Part shown: piece after piece, positions 1 through 8,231 of the stretch | How positions within the stretch are numbered: position 1 is the stretch's first letter | Layout: each line of letters opens with the position of its first letter | Source of the DNA: Nesterenkonia haasae | Lineage (GTDB): Bacteria; Actinomycetota; Actinomycetes; Actinomycetales; Micrococcaceae | Assembly: GCF_010119385.1 (NCBI RefSeq) | Contig: NZ_VFIE01000018.1 | Span: 258,838 to 322,837 of the forward strand | Reading direction: 5' to 3' | Length of the DNA: 64,000 nt | Made by a program: the position numbers and the translations under genes | The notes under the pieces: generated by a model | What the model was told of the DNA's origin: nothing | Seen by the model: only the letters and a program-made list of their open reading frames with translations | Databases searched by the model: none

Positions 1-381
1 GTTGAGCACCTCGTCCGCGTAGGCAGCTGCCTTATGGCCGACCACCCCTTGGCGTCGCACGGGGTTCCGGTGCGTGGCGGGCACGGACAGGTGAACAACG
101 TCATCAACCCTGGTGCGAGGTGGGAGCCCCTGCAGCCTGACGGCAGTTGTGTGGGAGAGCCAGCTGCCAGGGTATTCGTGAACTAGGCCGAACGCCTTTG
201 CCCGGTAGCACCCCTCGGTGCCCAAGGCCTCAGCTGTTTCACGCTCAAGATAGATCCCTGAGCCCAGTGTGATGACGTCACCGCGCTGCAGACGGGACAC
301 GGCGATTCCGTGATCGCGCAGCAGTCGGGCCGTCAGCGGCTTGCCGCGCAGGCGGTGTGGCAATGGCTCTGGATAGCGCAC
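1..381 (-). CDS. AbiEi/DUF559-type protein, N-terminal part (runs off the window)
   Basis: An open minus-strand frame runs from a GTG at 381 to the window edge, about 127 codons. The first 40 residues look like a small winged-helix region (motif TARLLRDHGI followed by RGDVITLGSGIYL). Next comes a segment with LSHTTAVRLQGLP, the pattern of AbiEi-like antitoxin/DUF559 proteins common in Actinobacteria. The usual C-terminal nuclease-like part would lie outside the window. The start is uncertain: an AGGGG stretch sits almost directly before the GTG, and the next in-frame stop upstream is near 451. A toxin-antitoxin role is not implied, because solitary copies of this fold are common. Confidence 0.55.
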   Translation of the reverse strand, partial: MRYPEPLPHRLRGKPLTARLLRDHGIAVSRLQRGDVITLGSGIYLERETAEALGTEGCYRAKAFGLVHEYPGSWLSHTTAVRLQGLPPRTRVDDVVHLSVPATHRNPVRRQGVVGHKAAAYADEVLN

Positions 382-422
382 ACCCCTACACTGCCGAATC
401 GCCAGCCTTTTTGCTGATGTTT

Positions 423-438
423 TCCACAGGTCTGTGGA
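423..438. repeat. Palindrome TCCACAG-GT-CTGTGGA upstream of the AbiEi-like gene
   Basis: A perfect 7-bp inverted repeat with a 2-bp centre lies about 40 bp before the GTG at 381. Each arm extends into a near-match of the DnaA box TTATCCACA (CTATCCACA on the minus strand, TTTTCCACA on the plus strand). It could be an operator or a pair of weak DnaA sites. No dnaA, dnaN or box cluster is nearby, so an origin is not supported. Confidence 0.35.
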
Positions 439-485
439 TAGAACGGTCCGTCACACGGTGGTCCGGCTGACAGGTGTCAAAACAC

Positions 486-520
486 ACCGTTCTCAGCCTG
501 GCCTCTCCCCTGAGAACGGT
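486..520 (-). terminator. Terminator after the S9 peptidase gene
   Basis: An 11-bp perfect stem (486-496 with 510-520) with a 13-nt loop is followed, read leftward, by GTGTTTT. It lies 40 bp past the stop of the S9 peptidase gene and before the AbiEi-like gene. Confidence 0.6.
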
Positions 521-559
521 CACATCTGACATCTGGCACCACACGGCACGGCGCGTGGC

Positions 560-2622
560 TCAGGTTGTGAGCGCCAACCGGGGTATCCCGGGGGTCTCGA
601 ACCCAAAGACCTGGCCGTAGAAGCTCAGCGACGCCTCATGGCTGGCGACGATGTTCTCCACTTTCCGGAAGCCATGCTGCTCGCCCTCAAACAGCAAGTA
701 GGCGTGCGGGATGCCCTTGGCCATGAGGGCGTCCCGGAACATCTCGGCCTGGTTCGGCGGAACGATCGGATCTTCATCGCCCTGCAGTAGGAGCACCGGG
801 CAGGACAGCGAATCCACGTGGTTCAGGGGTGCCCGCTCCCGGTAAATGTGCTCGTCCTCTGGATAGCGGCCAATGAGCTGGTCGAGGTAGCGCGACTCAA
901 AATCGTGGGTGTCCTGGGCAAGTGCCACCGCATCAGCAACCCCAAAGCTGGAAACGCCAGCACGGAAGGCGTCCGTCCTGGTCAGGCAGGCCAGTGTGGT
1001 CCATCCCCCGGCAGAGCCTCCCTCGATGCCAAGTCGACCTGGATCCGCCAGCCCCGCATCTACAAGGTGGGCCATCACCGCGACAGTGTCCTCCACGTCA
1101 ACCACGCCCCACTGCCCCTTGAGCCGGTCCCGGTAAGCACGGCCGAATCCGGTGGACCCGCCATAGTTGATGTCCACCACGCCGATGCCACGGCTTGTGT
1201 AGTAGGCGGTGGCAAGCGACAGCCCAACACTGGCCTTTCCCGTGGGCCCTCCATGTACTTGGGCGATGTAGGCGGCAGTTCGCCAGCCGGCGCGCTGTAC
1301 CCCTCTTGGAACGGCCGGTACAGCACGGCGTGCACTGGCTGCCCGTTCTCCGCTATGACGGTGATCGGCTCGGGCGTAGGGAGCAGCGCGGGGTTCGGCG
1401 CATCGTGACGGGATGACCGGATGGTCCTCAGCTCCCCGATCGTAGGGGTGGACGTGCTGCTGGGGAGTTCGAACTCTGCGGTGCTGATAGCGGCGAAATC
1501 GTTGGCGCGCACCCCGTGGATGGCCAGCACGCCGTCTTGCCGGAAGGCCGTTGAGGCTATGGCGGTGTGCGGCAACTCGAGCTCCGAAACCCGGCCGGTC
1601 GTTACATCGAGAACGCCGAGCTGGTCAGTGGCGGTCCCATGGATAGTCAGCAGTCGCTCCGAGTCAATCACCTCCAACCAACTCATGCCGAGCTGCCACA
1701 GCGGCCCGGCAAACTCTTGCTCCACCTGGACTATCTGTCGCGGGGCTTCCCCCACTTCCCATGTCCATGGGTTCCACCACCCCGACCGGTCGGAGATGTA
1801 GACAAGAGCTTCGTTGCTGCGCCAGCGCGGGTTCAGCACCGAGGTGGACGTATCGCCGTCCACCACAGATTCTTTGATAACGACGACACCAGCCTCACTG
1901 TCTGCCAGCTCACCAATATGCAGCTCGGTGCCATCCCACGGCATGTGCGGATGCTCCCAGGTCACCCATGCCAGACGGGATCCGTCTGGGGAGATTTGAG
2001 GGTCGGCTACGAACCGCGAGGAGTCAGTGATGCGGCGCACCGCGGATATGTCATCAACAGCGCTGCCGTCCAGGGGCACTGAAGCGATGTAGCGCTCGAT
2101 CTTCGGAGCGCCAGTGTCATCCTGAACGTGCTGGTGCTCTTCGCAGACCCACCAGACTTCGTGAGTCCCATGTGCCAGCACGACGCCGGTGGGCTGGGCC
2201 CAGCGCAAGGAGGGGCCGTGAGCAGTGGGCACCTCTAAGCCTTCAGGGCTGATGGGCTCAGGCTCTTCGCCTTCATGGAAGCGGTAGATGCGCTGGTCGG
2301 AGAAGTTGACGAACAGGATCAGGGGCGTGGGGGCGCCGTCGTGCTCTATCGCGATCCAGGAGGCACCTCCGTATTCATGGACTCGGGAACGGGCGTTGAA
2401 TGGCGCCGGCAGCACAGTGGCCGTTTCTGGACTCTTGGAGGCGGCGGAGACGTCCCCGACTGTGCGGATAATCGCTTGCCGTCCACCTTCAGCGGCGATC
2501 CCCTCTGTCCACCAGAGCTGATTGCCAATCCACTGCGGCCCACCGAGCCTATTGCCTCCTACCGCCATCTGTTCAGCGCTGATCGGGGAGGGCCAGGAAC
2601 CATAAGGAGCGGTAGTCACCAT
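560..2622 (-). pseudogene. S9 prolyl-oligopeptidase-family peptidase, split by a frameshift
   Basis: The N-terminal frame (start ATG 2622) encodes the beta-propeller domain of a dipeptidyl/acylaminoacyl-peptidase. The alpha/beta-hydrolase domain is in another frame, ending at 560. The hydrolase part carries GGSAGG (nucleophile Ser), GDEDPI (Asp) and EQHGF (His), so the catalytic triad is intact. Similarity passes from one frame to the other at about 1265-1281: ELPP is read in the first frame and the expected continuation YIAQVHGGPTG in the second. This implies one base is missing in a GGCGGC-rich stretch. Joined, the protein would be about 687 residues, normal for the family. It is either a recent pseudogene or a sequencing error; everything else looks conserved. 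Confidence 0.85.
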
Positions 2623-2710
2623 GACGGAAGCTTATATCGGCGGTGGTGGGGAAGCTGCGACGTTGCGCCACTCGCCAGGCAGAGCAGGAGGCGCGTTTCT
2701 GCGCTTCGGG

Positions 2711-3121
2711 TTAGGTGTGGGGTTCGTTCTCTGGCGCGGGCTGTGTGCTCGCTGCGGGAGTTGGATAGTCCGGGGCAGGCACCGCTGAGCCGGACCGTGC
2801 ATCAGCGGCTGCATTCCGGGCGTGCTGCTGGGCTTCAGACATCCCGGCCGGGGTGATTTCGCCGGGAAATTCGGGCTCCTCGCCGGCAAGTTCAGCCTCA
2901 GCCATGCTGCGGTACTTCATTCTGCGCATACGTTTTGCCAGGTCCCGCACTACGACGATCAGCATGACCACAATGAGCAGGGTGAACAAGAAACCCTCGA
3001 TGCCCGGCGTGATATCAGCTTCGGAGAGTCCATCCCGCAGGTCGGGAGTTTCACCGCCTCCACCGCCACCCGGCCACCACTGGGTGAGGGAGGGGACTAA
3101 CGCGTCAGCGGAAAAGTGCAC
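2711..3121 (-). CDS. Small single-pass membrane protein downstream of mca
   Basis: A 136-residue protein with one strong membrane helix (about residues 42-60, rich in L, V and I), followed by a basic patch (KRMRRMKYR). The C-terminal tail of about 70 residues is low-complexity and rich in Ala, Pro and acidic residues. It begins 9 bp after the mca stop, so the two are surely co-transcribed. A small membrane protein at this place next to mca is conserved in mycobacteria (the Rv1082-Rv1083 arrangement). Orientation is probably N-out with a cytosolic tail. The function is unknown. Confidence 0.75.
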   Translation of the reverse strand: MHFSADALVPSLTQWWPGGGGGGETPDLRDGLSEADITPGIEGFLFTLLIVVMLIVVVRDLAKRMRRMKYRSMAEAELAGEEPEFPGEITPAGMSEAQQHARNAAADARSGSAVPAPDYPTPAASTQPAPENEPHT

Positions 3122-3130
3122 AGCTCTATT

Positions 3131-4144
3131 CTACGGGTTGCCTCTCAATCCGGAGAACAGGTCATTTTCTGGGATGGAAGTCTCCACTCTGGAATGGGCC
3201 AGCACAAAGTCGTCGTAGGGCCAGACTTCGCGGAGGAAATCGTTGGGAGTGGCGAAGAAGAAGCCATCCGGGTCAACCTGGGTGCGGTGAGCCCGCAGAG
3301 CGGTGTCGCGCGCTTCGAGGAAGTTCCCGACCGGGACCTGGGTGGTCACTTCGTGGTTGGTCAGCCAGTCCGGTCGTTCATCTGACTCCCAACGAGCCAG
3401 GCGCTCTCCGAACGGGGAGTTGATCCCAGCCGCGATCAGCGCGTCATGGAGTGCTCGGAACCGGCCCGGATTGAATGCTCGATCGTAGTACAGCTTCTGC
3501 GGTTCCCAGGGCTCACCGCAGTCGGGGTACCTCGCTGCGTCACCTGCGGCGTGGTAGGCCTCGACGGTGGTCTGATGACTCATGATGTGGTCGGGGTGCG
3601 GGTAGCCCCCAGACTCGTCGTAGCATGTCACAACATGCGGGCGGAAACGCCTGATCAGCCGGACTAACGGGGCACTGGCCGTCTCCAACGGCAGTGCCGC
3701 ATAGGAGCCGAAGGGTAGTGGCGGCAAGGGGTCGCCCTCCGGGAGTCCCGAATCCACGAAGCCCAACCAGACGTGCTGGACACCGAGCGCCTGTGCAGCT
3801 TCAGCCATCTCCCGTCGCCGCACCCCGGTCAGATCACGGTGGCACTGCTGAATCTCTGCAGCAGCAGGGTTCAGCAGACTTCCGGCTTCTCCCCCGGTAA
3901 CGGTGGCGACCATCACCTCAGCCCCGGCGTCAGCATAGGCCGCCATCATGGCGGCACCTTTGGAGGATTCGTCATCGGGGTGCGCGTGCACCGCGAGTAA
4001 CCTCAGCCCTTCCGAATTCGGCACAGAGGTTGCCCCTCGCGGAGCACGGTCATGAAGTTCCTGGGCTGCGACAGAGGCGCGCGGATCATCTGCGGGAACT
4101 GCGGAGGCATCCAGGGCGGTTTCTGATGGCGTGGTCTGGTGCAT
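3131..4144 (-). CDS. mca: Mycothiol S-conjugate amidase
   Basis: A PIG-L/LmbE-fold zinc amidase that cleaves mycothiol conjugates of electrophiles, releasing a mercapturic acid for export and GlcN-Ins for mycothiol resynthesis. The zinc ligands are visible in AHPDDE near the N-terminus and in HPDHIMSH in the middle; GGEAGS follows the first motif. The C-terminal half (WPYDDF, RTQVDPDG) matches Mca rather than the deacetylase MshB. I start it at ATG 4144; an upstream ATG at 4192 would run into the divergent gene. The start pairs are only 21 bp apart, so at least one transcript is probably leaderless. Presence of mca marks the host as a mycothiol-producing actinobacterium. Confidence 0.9.
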   Translation of the reverse strand: MHQTTPSETALDASAVPADDPRASVAAQELHDRAPRGATSVPNSEGLRLLAVHAHPDDESSKGAAMMAAYADAGAEVMVATVTGGEAGSLLNPAAAEIQQCHRDLTGVRRREMAEAAQALGVQHVWLGFVDSGLPEGDPLPPLPFGSYAALPLETASAPLVRLIRRFRPHVVTCYDESGGYPHPDHIMSHQTTVEAYHAAGDAARYPDCGEPWEPQKLYYDRAFNPGRFRALHDALIAAGINSPFGERLARWESDERPDWLTNHEVTTQVPVGNFLEARDTALRAHRTQVDPDGFFFATPNDFLREVWPYDDFVLAHSRVETSIPENDLFSGLRGNP

Positions 4145-4165
4145 AACCACATAGAATAGTCCCTG

Positions 4166-4603
4166 ATGAGTATCACCGAATCCCACGGTCACACTTCGCA
4201 GTCCGATGTGTCGAGGCGTTACGGGGCAACGCCCCGAGGTATGCCCCGCCGAACCCAGCGAATCCTTATATTCAGCGCACTTCTAGTGGCTTTCGCCACG
4301 ACCGTATGGTTCACCATCAGCCTAAATGTTGGTCGGCTCGACTACCAGGATGTGGGATATACGGTCGTTTCTGATTCCCGTATTGAGGTGGATTTCGAGG
4401 TCACGAAGGACTTCGATGACACTGCGCAGTGCATGCTCCACGCCTTGGACGACTCATACGCGATCGTCGGAGCACGCATCGTGACCATCGGCCCTCAGGA
4501 GGGACAGGGTGAGTCAGACCGCAGCAACTACTACAGCGCGGAACTGCTCACCGAGTACCGGGGCGTCACCGGTATTGTGGACTCCTGCTGGTTAGTGGAC
4601 TGA
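4166..4603 (+). CDS. DUF4307 family membrane protein
   Basis: A 145-residue protein. Its N-terminus has the family hallmark RYG followed by a basic run (PRRTQR), then one membrane helix (about residues 32-52), then a soluble extracytoplasmic domain with two cysteines (CMLHAL and DSCWLVD) that could form a disulfide. DUF4307 genes sit beside mca and greA in many Actinobacteria, as here. No catalytic motif is visible and the function is unknown. ATG 4166 keeps the conserved RYG; the internal ATG at 4241 would lose it. Confidence 0.8.
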   Translation: MSITESHGHTSQSDVSRRYGATPRGMPRRTQRILIFSALLVAFATTVWFTISLNVGRLDYQDVGYTVVSDSRIEVDFEVTKDFDDTAQCMLHALDDSYAIVGARIVTIGPQEGQGESDRSNYYSAELLTEYRGVTGIVDSCWLVD

Positions 4604-4673
4604 TGACTTAAGGCGCTTCGGGTGCTGAGAACCTGAAAAACAGTTCACAGTGGGCGCAAAAACACGTAAATCG

Positions 4674-4702
4674 TTGAGATTTCGGTGTTGCGTCTCTAAG
4701 AT
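4674..4702 (+). promoter_or_regulatory. greA promoter with an overlapping inverted repeat
   Basis: TTGAGA (4674-4679), a 17-bp spacer and TAAGAT (4697-4702) make a good housekeeping promoter. It predicts a transcript start near 4709 and a leader of about 100 nt. The inverted repeat TGTTGCGT (4686-4693) / ACGCAACA (4711-4718) flanks the -10 element, an arrangement that suits a repressor site. Confidence 0.6.
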
Positions 4703-4718
4703 ATTTCATTACGCAACA

Positions 4719-4755
4719 ACCCCGCCAGGGACGCCCCCGGCGGGGTCTCTATTTA
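4719..4755 (+). terminator. Hairpin in the greA leader (terminator or attenuator)
   Basis: ACCCCGCC (4719-4726) pairs perfectly with GGCGGGGT (4739-4746), followed by CTCTATTT. It lies 115 bp past the DUF4307 stop but downstream of the predicted greA promoter. It may therefore end the DUF4307 transcript and also prematurely end greA transcripts. Confidence 0.5.
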
Positions 4756-4809
4756 GGTAGCGGTCTGCGCAACTGACCTGCTGCCTGCAGATCAGAAGAG
4801 GAGAGCATC

Positions 4810-5313
4810 GTGTCCGCACACACCACAGAAGTTGAGGAAAACTCCCAGTGGCTGTCACAGGAGGCTTACGATCGCCTTTCTGCTGAGCTGGAGCAGCTCA
4901 AGGGACCTGGCCGCCAAGAGGTCGTCGACCGTATCGCGTCGGCTCGTGAAGAGGGTGACCTCAAGGAGAACGGCGGTTACCACGCTGCCAAAGAGGAGCA
5001 GGGCAAGATCGAGGCACGTATCGCCTACTTGTCTCGACTGCTCGAGAACGCCAATGTTGGCGGCACTCCACCCGACGACGGCGTCGTCGAGCCCGGGATG
5101 CTGGTGAAAGCCAATGTGGCGGGTCGCGAGATGGAGTTCATCTTCGGCAACCGCGAGGTTGCCGGTGATACTGATCTCTCGGTGTACTCCGACGCCTCCC
5201 CCATGGGCGAGGCTATCAATGGCGCGAAGGAAGGCGATAAGGTCAGCTACACCGCGCCTAATGGCCAGGACATCGAGGTCGAAATCCTCTCCGCCCAGCC
5301 CTATGCCGGCTAG
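4810..5313 (+). CDS. greA: Transcription elongation factor GreA
   Basis: GreA enters the secondary channel of backtracked RNA polymerase and stimulates cleavage of the nascent RNA 3' end. The 167 residues show the N-terminal coiled-coil hairpin (about 12-85) with the acidic tip motif EEGDLKENGGYHAAK, then the C-terminal FKBP-like domain (SPMGEAINGAKEGD). The GTG start has a good AGGAG ribosome-binding site. The C-terminus YTAPNGQDIEVEIL is typical of the family. It is transcribed alone, converging on ilvA. Confidence 0.95.
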   Translation: MSAHTTEVEENSQWLSQEAYDRLSAELEQLKGPGRQEVVDRIASAREEGDLKENGGYHAAKEEQGKIEARIAYLSRLLENANVGGTPPDDGVVEPGMLVKANVAGREMEFIFGNREVAGDTDLSVYSDASPMGEAINGAKEGDKVSYTAPNGQDIEVEILSAQPYAG

Positions 5314-5334
5314 CCGGTAAGCGGTGGTGTGGCG

Positions 5335-6606
5335 CTAGTTCATCACCAAAGGCTCGTAGCCCTCTGCTCGTAGGGAGTTCAACACCAGGGCCGAGTGTTC
5401 TGACCCTTTGGTCTCCATGTTGATCACGATCGACACATTGCCCATGGAGAGTTCTCCGCCGATGCGTGAGTGATCAACTCCTATGACATTGGCGTCCGTG
5501 TCGGCGATGATTCGGGAAATGACCGCCAGTTCGCCTGGCCTGTCCTTGAGCATGAGTTTCACTGTCAGGAAGCGGTCCGCGGCGGCTAACCCGTGTTGGA
5601 TCACCCGTAGCATGAGCATCGGATCGATGTTGCCGCCGGACAGAACGGCGACCACACTGCGGGGATTAATGCCCAATTCTGCGAGCTTGCCCTCCATCAG
5701 CGCGGCTACACCCACCGCTCCGGCGGGCTCAACGATGAGCTTCGAGCGCTCCATGAGGAAGATCAGCGCTTTGGCAATGGCATCCTCACTGACTGTTACG
5801 ACGTCGTCCACGAGTTCTTTGATGATTTCGAATGGAATTTCGCCCGGCCGCCCGACTGCGATGCCATCGGCGATAGTGCGCACGCCCTTCAGTGGGACCA
5901 GGGCGTCGGCAGCTAGAGAGGGTGGGTAAGCGGCCGCGTTCTCCGCTTGGACTCCGATGAGCTTGATCGTACGGCCCTGCCTCGCGGCCTGCTGCTTCAA
6001 CGCCACAGCGGCACCGGCTAGAAGTCCACCACCTCCGATTCCCATGACCACGGTGTCGACATCTGGCTGCTGCTCGAGGATCTCCAGGCCGATAGTCCCC
6101 TGGCCAGCCACCACGTGGGTGTGATTGAACGGGTGGATAAACACCGCACCCGAGTCATCGGAGAACTGCTGAGCCTCTGCTAGCGCTTCGTCGACGTTCG
6201 AGCCATGGAGGATGACTTCGGCTCCGTGATCACGCGTCGCGGCCAACTTTGGCAGCGCCACTCCCCGAGGCATGAATATCGTCGCCTCAACCCCGAGCTT
6301 CTTGGCTGCCAAAGCCACACCTTGGGCGTGGTTCCCCGCCGACGCCGCGACGACGCCGCGGGACTTCTCTTCATCAGTGAGGCGGGCCATGCGCACGTAT
6401 GCGCCCCTCACCTTGAAGGACCCGGCGCGCTGCAAGTTCTCGGCTTTGAGGTGCACCGTGGCGCCGAGCATCCGGCCCAAGGCTCGTGAGTGCTCCATTG
6501 GCGTGTCAACGATGACCCCGTCGAGAAGTTCACGGGCTGAGATGATGTCGCTCAGCTGCACACTGAGTTGTCGTCCGGGGAGCTCGATTGAGGCTGTGTC
6601 GGTCAT
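5335..6606 (-). CDS. ilvA: Threonine ammonia-lyase (threonine dehydratase)
   Basis: A PLP enzyme that deaminates L-threonine to 2-oxobutanoate, the first step toward isoleucine. The PLP-binding lysine is K65 in GSFKVRGA; the phosphate loop is GGGGLLAG. Residues from about 345 form an ACT domain (VKLMLKDRPGELAVISRII), so the 423-residue form is the single-ACT type rather than the long E. coli IlvA. Its ATG overlaps the stop of the AI-2E-type gene by 4 bp (ATGA), so the two are co-translated. There is no leader peptide or attenuator in front of it. Whether it serves biosynthesis or catabolism is not decided by sequence. Confidence 0.93.
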   Translation of the reverse strand: MTDTASIELPGRQLSVQLSDIISARELLDGVIVDTPMEHSRALGRMLGATVHLKAENLQRAGSFKVRGAYVRMARLTDEEKSRGVVAASAGNHAQGVALAAKKLGVEATIFMPRGVALPKLAATRDHGAEVILHGSNVDEALAEAQQFSDDSGAVFIHPFNHTHVVAGQGTIGLEILEQQPDVDTVVMGIGGGGLLAGAAVALKQQAARQGRTIKLIGVQAENAAAYPPSLAADALVPLKGVRTIADGIAVGRPGEIPFEIIKELVDDVVTVSEDAIAKALIFLMERSKLIVEPAGAVGVAALMEGKLAELGINPRSVVAVLSGGNIDPMLMLRVIQHGLAAADRFLTVKLMLKDRPGELAVISRIIADTDANVIGVDHSRIGGELSMGNVSIVINMETKGSEHSALVLNSLRAEGYEPLVMN

Positions 6607-8105
6607 TTCTGGGACGAGTCCTTATCTTCGTCGTCAACTGCGGCGCGACGGGTGCGCTCAGTATCTCTGCCGGTGGCGGGGACTGGTTCAGGGGTCTCTG
6701 ATCCGGTCTGCTGTTCCGCTGAGCCTTTACTGCGGCCTGTGCCGTGCTTCTGCGGATCCAGTACTGGAATGGTCTCAAAGATTCGGCGCTTCAGGGTGTC
6801 CATACTTGCCTGCTCCTCCGCTTCGCGTTTTTCTTGCTGGGCGGCTCGGCGCAGTGCCTCCTCTTTAACTGTACGCTCCATGTTCAAAGCCTCGGGATCT
6901 CCTCGCCACTCCTCCTTGTTGAGGTATTGAGTGGCGCGTTTGATGAAGGCCAGGACCGGCACCGCGAACAGTGCTCCGAGCAGTCCGAGGAGTGTGGTGC
7001 CGGCAGTGACCGCGAGAACCACGGCGAGTGGGTGGAGTTTGACGGCTTTGCCCATGATGATCGGCTGCAGCACGTTCGATTCGATCTGTTGGACGAGGAG
7101 CACCACGCCGAGCATAAGGAGTGCAGTCGTGAAGTCGTGGGCAACCCATGCCAGCAAGACTGCTACGGCACCCGTAACAACTGCACCAACGACGGGAACG
7201 AATCCGCCGAAGAAGACCAGCACAGCAATCGGTAGGGGCAGCGGGACTTCCAGGATGACAGCGCCGATGAATATGCCGACGGCGTCAACGAAGGCGACGA
7301 ACACTTGGACCCGCATATATGTGCTGACCGCTGTCCATCCTCTGCGGCCTGCTCCGTGGATGGCGGGACGGTGCTTAGCGGGGCTGAACACCACCATGAA
7401 GTCCCAGATCCTGCGACCATCGGAGAGGAAGAAGATCAGGGTGAACAGCACAAGTATGGTGCCCACTGCGATGTTGCCGGCCACTGATCCCACGCCTGCG
7501 GCGCCAGACATGATGGCGTCCGAGTTGTCTTGGATCCAGGTAACCGCCTCCTCAACGCCTTGGTTGAATTGCTCGGTGGATATCTCAAGACCCCAATCCC
7601 TGGCGAGATCGTCAGCCCATTCGATGAGCTCGATAATGCCTGTCTCCACTTGTTCCGCCATCTCGGCGAAGCCCTCGACGATGACGCTACCCACCTGGAA
7701 CAGGATGGCGAACACGCCGCCCATCAGCACGAGGATAGAGGCCATCGCAGCCAGGATGCGTGGGAACTTAAGCTTGCGGAAAAGATTGTGCAGGGGGCGC
7801 AGCAATGACGCCAGAAGCCCGGCAATCAGCAGCGGGATGAGCAGCAGCATCACATGGCTGAGCAGCCAGATGAGCACGCCAGCAGCGATGAGAATGATGA
7901 TGACCCGCCATGACCACTCTGCAGCGATGCGCACTCCCCAGGGAATGTCTTGGCGCAGGCGGCTCTCGTCTGACTCTTTGGACGCTAATGGCGGCTGATC
8001 GCCGGGTGGGGGTACAGAGTCACCAGCTGGTGGATGGTCCACAGCGTAGGTGGTGGCGGATCCTGCCGGGTTCTCTGGTGTGTGACCAGTGCTCATGGCA
8101 TCCAT
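6603..8105 (-). CDS. AI-2E family transporter (PerM/TqsA-like)
   Basis: A 500-residue membrane protein with about eight helices. A disordered N-terminus of about 50 residues precedes paired helices at about 55-115. A soluble insert at about 130-185 (FAEMAEQVETGIIEL) precedes helices with the family core GGFVPVVGAVVTGAVAVLLAW and LQPIIMGKAVKLHPLAVVLA. The last 110 residues are charged and cytosolic, an extension seen in actinobacterial members. The family includes autoinducer-2 exporters and Na+/H+ antiporters; the substrate cannot be told here. Starts are possible at 8105 or 8096. Confidence 0.85.
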   Translation of the reverse strand: MDAMSTGHTPENPAGSATTYAVDHPPAGDSVPPPGDQPPLASKESDESRLRQDIPWGVRIAAEWSWRVIIILIAAGVLIWLLSHVMLLLIPLLIAGLLASLLRPLHNLFRKLKFPRILAAMASILVLMGGVFAILFQVGSVIVEGFAEMAEQVETGIIELIEWADDLARDWGLEISTEQFNQGVEEAVTWIQDNSDAIMSGAAGVGSVAGNIAVGTILVLFTLIFFLSDGRRIWDFMVVFSPAKHRPAIHGAGRRGWTAVSTYMRVQVFVAFVDAVGIFIGAVILEVPLPLPIAVLVFFGGFVPVVGAVVTGAVAVLLAWVAHDFTTALLMLGVVLLVQQIESNVLQPIIMGKAVKLHPLAVVLAVTAGTTLLGLLGALFAVPVLAFIKRATQYLNKEEWRGDPEALNMERTVKEEALRRAAQQEKREAEEQASMDTLKRRIFETIPVLDPQKHGTGRSKGSAEQQTGSETPEPVPATGRDTERTRRAAVDDEDKDSSQK

Positions 8106-8165
8106 CTTGTCACGGAACAGCCCAGCTCCTTTGTGCTTGAAGCGAGGTCACAACGGACTACCACG

Positions 8166-8208
8166 CGAAAGGCTGCCATGCGTCGCTCCGACGCATGGCA
8201 GCCTTTCG
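8166..8208 (-). terminator. Very long perfect hairpin after the BI-1 gene
   Basis: Twenty bases (8166-8185) are perfectly complementary to 8189-8208 around a 3-base loop (CTC). The outer end holds CGAAAGG/CCTTTCG, giving A and T tracts inside the stem. It lies 24 bp past the stop of the Bax-inhibitor-1 gene and about 60 bp before the AI-2E-type start, so it separates the two leftward units. Confidence 0.75.
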
Positions 8209-8231
8209 AGGTTGATGTTGAGGGGCTCAGC

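Noticed and set aside
421..440. Replication origin
   Set aside because: Only two DnaA-like boxes, no AT-rich unwinding region, and no dnaA, dnaN or rnpA nearby.
1075..1277. Programmed frameshift in the S9 peptidase gene
   Set aside because: No slippery heptamer, pseudoknot or internal Shine-Dalgarno is visible at the junction; mutation or error is simpler.
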